Program-made: the position numbers and the translations under genes
Origin: Candidatus Latescibacterota bacterium
Lineage (GTDB): Bacteria; Latescibacterota; UBA2968; GCA-2709665
DNA: 11,203 nt
Direction: 5' to 3'
Assembly: GCA_012271065.1 (NCBI GenBank)
Contig: JAAXHE010000286.1
Span: forward strand, 24,503 to 35,705
The notes under the pieces: generated by a model
What the model was told of the DNA's origin: nothing
Database searches by the model: none
What the model saw: only the letters and a program-made list of their open reading frames with translations
Part shown: positions 7,099 to 11,203 of the stretch, one piece after another
How positions within the stretch are numbered: position 1 is the stretch's first letter
How the letters are laid out: each line of letters starts with the position of its first letter

Positions 7099-7305
7099 AT
7101 GTTCAGCCGGACCAGATGGGTGGTGGCAGGCAACGCGCGCGCCTGCAATCTCTTCAGCCAGATTCTGTCTGCCAGAGAACTGGCGCGCGTGGCCCCCCGC
7201 ATCAACCAGGTGAGAAAGCTCGATCTGATCGGCCAGGCGACGTTTCGGGCGATCACGGAAATCGAACTCTCGCTCGCCCTCGCGGTTCAGATGCGTCCGT
7301 ATTAA
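7099..7305 (+). CDS. Possible small protein, unknown
   Basis: A 68-codon plus-strand frame fills most of the gap between the SulP and permease genes. It starts with ATG at 7099, with GAGG 8 nt upstream, and ends with TAA. Roughly three quarters of third positions are G or C, as in real genes here, but the opposite frame shares the same third positions, so the bias does not choose a strand. The C-terminal half (ARVAPRINQV, FRAITEIELSLAL) would be amphipathic helix. I recognise no family. It may be chance or a gene remnant; the SulP promoter is expected in the same interval. Confidence 0.25.
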   Translation: MFSRTRWVVAGNARACNLFSQILSARELARVAPRINQVRKLDLIGQATFRAITEIELSLALAVQMRPY

Positions 7306-7317
7306 TGTCCTGCCCGA

Positions 7318-9060
7318 TTACGACGCGCCGTCCGCCCGGACGGTAACGATGTCCAGATCGTGATATTTCTGGTGGCGCAGCGACGACGCGTAATGGCGTA
7401 AAAGCCGGAACGATATTTCGTGCTCGTCCATGATCTCGGGCTGTTCACTCAGATAGGCCAGCCTGTCTTCCAGATTATCTCCCGCCGCAGCCGCCAGAAA
7501 CTCCAGTTCCGCTGACTCTTCCACCTTCCTGGCGGTGATGACGAGCAGCCGCCCGCCCTCAGGCGCAGGCTCACCGGCCTGTTCTATCAGAATCGACAGG
7601 GTCTCTTCGCCCGCGGCGCACAACCTGCCTGTTGCCGGCTCGGGCCACCGGATACCTGCCGCGAACCCACGGATGAACTTGTCGATCCCGGGAAGTGAGG
7701 CGGTGGACAATTCGACCTGGAGGCGTTTCCGGCGTCGGGCCGTCAATTCCATGAAAGCGGTCAGCAGGATTGCCGCGAGGCCGCCCGCGGTCATCCCGTT
7801 TCCGAGCAACGTGCCCCACGTCCCGCCCAGCATGTCAGGAAAGATTACCTGGTTCTGAAAGCCCACGCCCAGCCAGAACGCCAGCCCGACCACCGTGGCC
7901 TTCCGGTGATCGATGCCGTCCTCCACAATCAGCTTCATGCCCTGTACGAATAACAGGCCTATCAGCAGCGTGACATAGGCGGATGCGACGGGATTGGGAA
8001 TGGCGATCACGAGGGCGGTTACTTTTGGGGACAGGGCCAGCAGGACGAATATGATCCCGATGTATATCCCGACGCGGCGCGCCGCGACCCCGGTGAGTTC
8101 GGCGAGCGAAATGCTGGTGGAATAGGTCGTATTGGGCGGCGTCCCGAAGAGACCGGAGAGCAGATTGCCCATCCCGTCGGCGTTGAGGGCGCCCTGTACC
8201 AGGCGGAAGTCGGTTGCGCGGGGCCGGCGCCGGGAGACCCGTTGAATCGCAACGCCGTCGCCAACCGTCTCGATCGCCCCGACGACCGTGACCACCACAA
8301 ATGCCGGAAGCAGCGCCCAGAACTCCGCGCTCAACGAGAGATCCAGCCCCGGCCATGCGTAATTCGGAAAACCGATCCATGGCGCTTCGAAGACCGGACG
8401 CACATCGTACAGTCCGAACGGGGCGGCAACCGCGCATCCAACGGCGATTCCGATCAGCGGCGCCCACAGCCGCAGGGATGCGGGGGCCCGCACCGCCAGC
8501 ACGACGAGGGTAACGAATGCGGCGCCCGCCGCGGCAGGCGGCCCTGCCGCGGGCGTCCCCTCGGGCACGTCCGTCAACAGGCCGAAAACCACGGGCATCA
8601 CCGTGACAGCGATCAGCATGATCACGGTTCCGGCGACAACCGGGGTAATGATCCGGCGCAGGAGTGAAAGACGTGAGGCCAGGGCGAACTGAAACAACGA
8701 GGACACCACGATCAGACTCGCCATTAACGCGGGCCCGCCCTTCACCAGCGCCGTAATGCACACCGCGATAAAGGCGCCGGACGTGCCCATGATGAGCACA
8801 TGTCCCGCCCCGATCCGCCCCACTCTCACGGCCTGCAGGACCGTACTCACGCCGCTGACCACCAGCGCCGCGAAGGCGATCCAGTTCAGATAGCTGTCAG
8901 ATTGATTGGCCGCCCGGCCAATAATCACGGCGCTGAGTACCACGGGCGCCAGGACCACAACCGCAGCCTGAAAGCCCACGGCGGCGGCGACGGTGTGCGG
9001 GGGCCGTTCGTCCGGTTCGTACCGGATGGTTTCCTTTGCACGGGTTTCTTCCGAAGGCAT
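7318..9060 (-). CDS. NCS2-family nucleobase permease relative with fused degenerate GHKL-like tail
   Basis: A 580-residue inner-membrane permease; usual NCS2 (xanthine/uracil) carriers are about 430-480 aa. ATG at 9060 follows GGGAGA with 6-nt spacing. Residues about 25-440 are the transporter: GHVLIMGTSGAFIAV (86-100), GAIETVGDG (261-269, E264), LNADGMGNLLSGLFGTPPNTT (292-312, D295), LTGVAARR (322-329). The acidic residues of helices 8 and 9 are kept. However, the helix-10 substrate motif, usually QNxG before TGV, reads TSIS (315-318), so the substrate may differ from xanthine or uracil. Residues about 445-580 are a soluble extension: PGIDKFIRGFAAGIRWPEPA, then AAGEETLSIL resembles the N-box helix of anti-sigma kinases with I490 in place of the asparagine, and no DxGxG is seen. 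The gene follows the Tsx-like gene by 34 bp, so cotranscription is likely. Confidence 0.8.
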   Translation of the reverse strand: MPSEETRAKETIRYEPDERPPHTVAAAVGFQAAVVVLAPVVLSAVIIGRAANQSDSYLNWIAFAALVVSGVSTVLQAVRVGRIGAGHVLIMGTSGAFIAVCITALVKGGPALMASLIVVSSLFQFALASRLSLLRRIITPVVAGTVIMLIAVTVMPVVFGLLTDVPEGTPAAGPPAAAGAAFVTLVVLAVRAPASLRLWAPLIGIAVGCAVAAPFGLYDVRPVFEAPWIGFPNYAWPGLDLSLSAEFWALLPAFVVVTVVGAIETVGDGVAIQRVSRRRPRATDFRLVQGALNADGMGNLLSGLFGTPPNTTYSTSISLAELTGVAARRVGIYIGIIFVLLALSPKVTALVIAIPNPVASAYVTLLIGLLFVQGMKLIVEDGIDHRKATVVGLAFWLGVGFQNQVIFPDMLGGTWGTLLGNGMTAGGLAAILLTAFMELTARRRKRLQVELSTASLPGIDKFIRGFAAGIRWPEPATGRLCAAGEETLSILIEQAGEPAPEGGRLLVITARKVEESAELEFLAAAAGDNLEDRLAYLSEQPEIMDEHEISFRLLRHYASSLRHQKYHDLDIVTVRADGAS

Positions 9061-9094
9061 TCATCTCTCCCGATCGGTTAGCACGATACTCCGT

Positions 9095-9397
9095 TTACAT
9101 TCGCCAGACCACCAGCATCTGCGCGGTCATTTCGTCTTCATCGGTTCCGAGCTTGTTGCGCCAATATTGGAACTCTACGCCGACCATGAACTGGCTGGCT
9201 TCGCCGGCCATCGCCTTTCCCACGTCCCACACCAGTTGAGGTTGCGCAAGGATAGACCCGTTTACGTCATCTCCGAACTCGTTGGTACGACCGCCGATGT
9301 ATTCGGCGTGCCCAGTGAACGTGAACGACTGCGCGATCGCGGAGGTACTTGCGGTAAGCAGCACGACGCCCGCAATGCCGGCATACAGTATTTTCAT
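9095..9397 (-). CDS. Shortened Tsx-like outer-membrane protein (signal plus C-terminal strands)
   Basis: A 100-residue exported protein: signal residues 1-22 (basic start, ILYAGIAGVVLLTAS, AIA cleavage), then about 78 mature residues of alternating beta-strand type. Segments FTFTGHAEYIGGRTNEFGDD, LAQPQLVWDVGK and VGVEFQYWRNKLG resemble the last strands of Tsx / outer envelope channel proteins, which normally have about 250 aa and a full barrel. The family match is from memory and moderate. Only the export signal and the C-terminal end are present, as if an internal deletion had removed the middle. The last residue is methionine, not the usual aromatic. The gene lies 34 bp upstream of the permease, which fits a nucleoside or nucleobase uptake pair. 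The ribosome site is weak (GAGG is too far). It may be a decayed gene. Confidence 0.6.
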   Translation of the reverse strand: MKILYAGIAGVVLLTASTSAIAQSFTFTGHAEYIGGRTNEFGDDVNGSILAQPQLVWDVGKAMAGEASQFMVGVEFQYWRNKLGTDEDEMTAQMLVVWRM

Positions 9398-9575
9398 TGC
9401 GTTAAACCCGCCTCACGTCAGATATTGGACCGGCCGGACACGACATGGATATTATCGACGCAAGAATCTCCATGTCACAGCAATTGCACGACCTCCGGAT
9501 TCGACATCGTCCGGAGTCGCATTGTCCCGTGTTGGGAACGCTGACCTTCACATGGCGCCCCATATAGGAGACGAT
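9398..9575. promoter_or_regulatory. Divergent promoter region
   Basis: 178 bp separate the starts of the Tsx-like gene (minus) and the carbonic anhydrase gene (plus), so it must hold promoters for both. A weak plus-strand candidate is TTGGAC (9425-9430) with GATATT (9448-9453), or the overlapping TATTAT two bases on. An inverted repeat CTCCGGA (9493-9499) / TCCGGAG (9510-9516) would lie in the carbonic anhydrase leader; allowing one bulged C adds three more pairs, CGA/TCG. It could be an operator or an RNA hairpin. Confidence 0.4.
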
Positions 9576-10346
9576 ATGCCTGGTATCGAACCGACGATCT
9601 TGATACTCATTGTGTGTATTGCGATGTTTGCCTGTTGTGAATCGGAAGATCCGCCATCTCATTCGGATAAGGCCGGGTGGGGGTACGGCGCCGATAACGG
9701 GCCCGACGTGTGGGGTCGGCTGAGCCCGAACTATGCGCTATGCGCCACAGGGTCGCGCCAATCACCCATTGACCTCCGAAACCCCAGGTCGGCAAGCCTG
9801 CCGTCCATCACCTTCAACTACCGGCCAACGCCCCTGAATATCCACAATAACGGCCATACCATAGAAGTTGCTTCCACCGGCGAAAACTGGATAGAGGTTG
9901 GCGGCGAAAAATACAGCCTGCTGCAGTTCCATTTCCACGCGCCATCCGAACATACGGTGGAAGGCAGGTCGTTCGACATGGAAATGCATCTCGTTCACCG
10001 CAACGGCGAGGGTGCGTTGGCCGTAATCGGCGTTCTGATCGAGCGCGGAAGCCGACACATCGCATTCGATCCCGTCTGGGCGCATTTGCCGCAAACGCCT
10101 GGTGAAATGAAACGCATCGAAGACGTCACGGTCAACCCCGGTGACTTGCTGCCGCGTGACACGCGTACCTACAGGTATGACGGCTCGCTGACCACCCCGC
10201 CCTGTTCCGAGGATGTGAAATGGCTCGTGATGGCGACGCCCGTTGAACTCTCAGAGGCGCAGATTGCCGCATTCAAAGCTATCGTCAACAAGAATAACCG
10301 GCCGGTACAGGCGTTGAACGGCCGCGAGATTCTCACGGATATCTGA
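9576..10346 (+). CDS. Alpha-class carbonic anhydrase, lipoprotein type
   Basis: Zinc enzyme interconverting CO2 and bicarbonate, 256 aa, a normal bacterial alpha-CA length. ATG at 9576 follows TAGGAG at 6-nt spacing; the open frame extends upstream but without signal or homology. Residues 1-19 form a hydrophobic leader ending in two cysteines, C20 and C21, so lipidation is likely. Catalytic features are complete: zinc ligands H109, H111 (QFHFHAPSEH) and H128 (MEMHLVH), gate residues E115 and T196 (SLTTPPC), proton-shuttle histidine H94 (NNGHT), and RQSPIDL at 61-67. C56 and C200 match the disulfide of bacterial alpha-CAs. It should act outside the inner membrane, supplying bicarbonate or releasing CO2. 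It is divergent from the transport block and convergent with the MFS gene; the SulP transporter nearby is a plausible partner. Confidence 0.96.
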   Translation: MPGIEPTILILIVCIAMFACCESEDPPSHSDKAGWGYGADNGPDVWGRLSPNYALCATGSRQSPIDLRNPRSASLPSITFNYRPTPLNIHNNGHTIEVASTGENWIEVGGEKYSLLQFHFHAPSEHTVEGRSFDMEMHLVHRNGEGALAVIGVLIERGSRHIAFDPVWAHLPQTPGEMKRIEDVTVNPGDLLPRDTRTYRYDGSLTTPPCSEDVKWLVMATPVELSEAQIAAFKAIVNKNNRPVQALNGREILTDI

Positions 10347-10561
10347 AAGGAAGAATAGACCGGGATTGGCAGGCTGAAGAATTGGGGGGAGGAATTCTAC
10401 AGTTCTAAATTCGTGTCTGCGGTTATTGGACTTCGATGCTTCCATTCCTGTAGCGTTCACATCGCGTCGCCGACTGCCTTAAGAACGCATTCTACGAATT
10501 TCGGCACACGCTTGCCTCGCGAGCCAGTATAGCCCAGGCGCAGGTCCACCCGTGGTCGCGC
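10347..10561. other. Convergent intergenic spacer
   Basis: 215 bp between the stop codons of the carbonic anhydrase and MFS genes. A bidirectional terminator would be expected, but I find no strong GC stem followed by a T run. No gene or repeat is visible. Confidence 0.4.
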
Positions 10562-11203
10562 TCAGGATTTTCCCGGTACAGGTATCCCGTATCGATGCAA
10601 CGTGCTCGAAAGCGTGGGACGCCCCAGGCGAATCCTGCCGTCGTTCAGCAGATACGAGAACAGATACCCGACGCCGAGCATGAGAATTCCGATGAGGAAG
10701 CAATACATGACGGCTCTGTCGGGATAGACGTCCTTGAGATACCCCACGTACAACGGACCCGATATACCGGCGGCCGCCCAGGCCGTCAGGACGGCGCCGT
10801 AGATGGTAGGCATCTTCTTTGTGCCGAAGACGTCCAGAACGAAGGGCGGCATGGTCGCGAAACCGCCGCCGAAGCAGAGCAGTACGTAGCATACGAGGGC
10901 GGAGAATATCCAGGGATTGGTCTCCGTCATGAGGATGCCGAAGACGACCATCTGGCTGGCGAGGAGAACCCTGAAAACCGTGACCCGGCCGAAGCGGTCC
11001 GAGAGAAGTCCCCAGAACAGACGCCCCAATCCGTTGCAGATCGAGCTGACGGCGATGAGCGTGGCGCCGTATTCGGCCAGCGTGCTTGGCTCGATCGTAC
11101 TGTCTGCGAGGCCCCAGATCTCCTGGAGGATTTCCGACTGGAAGCTGATGACGGAGATTCCGGCGGCGATGTTGAAGAAGAAGACGATCCACATGATGAC
11201 GAA
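10562..11203 (-). CDS. MFS transporter, oxalate/formate-antiporter-like, C-terminal part
   Basis: The last 213 codons of a major facilitator; the N-terminal half lies beyond the right edge, and the frame stays open to base 11203 (F-V-I before the internal Met). Six hydrophobic segments correspond to helices 7-12. IVFFFNIAAGISVIS opens helix 7; SSICNGLGRLFWGLLSDRFGR is the helix 8-9 loop signature of the OFA subgroup (oxalate/formate antiporters and monocarboxylate relatives); CFGGGFATMPPFVLDVFGTK and YGAVLTAWAAAGISGP are also typical. The cytoplasmic tail is short (LNDGRIRLGRP). Substrate is not determinable: oxalate, formate or another small carboxylate are the family options. It ends in TGA at 10562 and converges on the carbonic anhydrase gene. 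Confidence 0.85.
   Translation of the reverse strand, partial: FVIMWIVFFFNIAAGISVISFQSEILQEIWGLADSTIEPSTLAEYGATLIAVSSICNGLGRLFWGLLSDRFGRVTVFRVLLASQMVVFGILMTETNPWIFSALVCYVLLCFGGGFATMPPFVLDVFGTKKMPTIYGAVLTAWAAAGISGPLYVGYLKDVYPDRAVMYCFLIGILMLGVGYLFSYLLNDGRIRLGRPTLSSTLHRYGIPVPGKS

Noticed and set aside
7074..7256. Upstream extension of SulP to an ATG at 7256
   Set aside because: SulP proteins normally begin near MTKIDYQ-like sequence, and the extra 61 residues have no homology or signal.
7835..8761. 308-codon minus-strand frame within the permease gene
   Set aside because: Out-of-frame shadow; the permease frame carries the membrane helices and conserved motifs.
9282..9575. Upstream extension of the carbonic anhydrase frame
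   Set aside because: TAGGAG plus ATG at 9576 followed by a leader peptide is the better start; the extension is antisense to the Tsx-like gene start.
1..11203. CRISPR array, tRNA, rRNA, transposase or phage genes
   Set aside because: I looked for regularly spaced direct repeats, cloverleaf-like segments and hallmark proteins on both strands and found none.

Overview
The window is a GC-rich stretch from a diderm (Gram-negative-type) bacterium. Lipoprotein signal peptides, a periplasmic-type alpha carbonic anhydrase and an outer-membrane channel fragment all imply an outer membrane. No rRNA, tRNA, CRISPR array, transposase or phage gene is visible, and the taxon cannot be fixed from this sequence alone. 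Nearly everything encoded is envelope or transport machinery, and all genes but one clear one are on the minus strand.

Region 1 (about 48-4571, minus strand) is a family of lipoprotein solute receptors of the branched-chain amino acid (LivJ / Peripla_BP_6) type. Read in the direction of transcription it holds an intact LivJ-like receptor (4571-3054), a second-type receptor reduced by a large in-frame internal deletion (2909-2283), a C-terminal scrap of a LivJ-like receptor (about 1924-1793), and an intact second-type receptor (1658-48). The order of types and the matching spacers suggest an ancestral two-receptor cassette that was duplicated in tandem. Each copy then lost a different member. 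No cognate Liv permease or ATPase gene lies in the window.

Region 2 (4572-5447) is a long non-coding stretch. It contains a compact hairpin repeat with a second repeat apparently nested in it, then an AT-richer part with several short dyads and promoter-like hexamers. A relative of the nested repeat also abuts the receptor remnant at 1951-2034.

Region 3 (5448-9397, minus strand) is a transport block. It consists of a shortened Tsx-like outer-membrane protein, an NCS2 nucleobase-permease relative with an unusual cytoplasmic tail that resembles a degenerate GHKL/anti-sigma-kinase fold, and a SulP anion transporter with a C-terminal STAS domain and BicA-like ion-site residues. The first two are 34 bp apart and probably cotranscribed. 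A small plus-strand ORF lies between the permease and SulP genes.

Region 4 (9398-11203) starts with a divergent promoter region. It is followed by a plus-strand alpha carbonic anhydrase lipoprotein with all catalytic residues, which converges on the C-terminal half of an oxalate/formate-antiporter-like MFS transporter that runs off the right edge. The carbonic anhydrase and the SulP transporter could together serve inorganic carbon handling. The nucleobase-permease relative and the Tsx-like fragment would serve nucleoside or nucleobase uptake. Both pairings are inferences from proximity and family knowledge.
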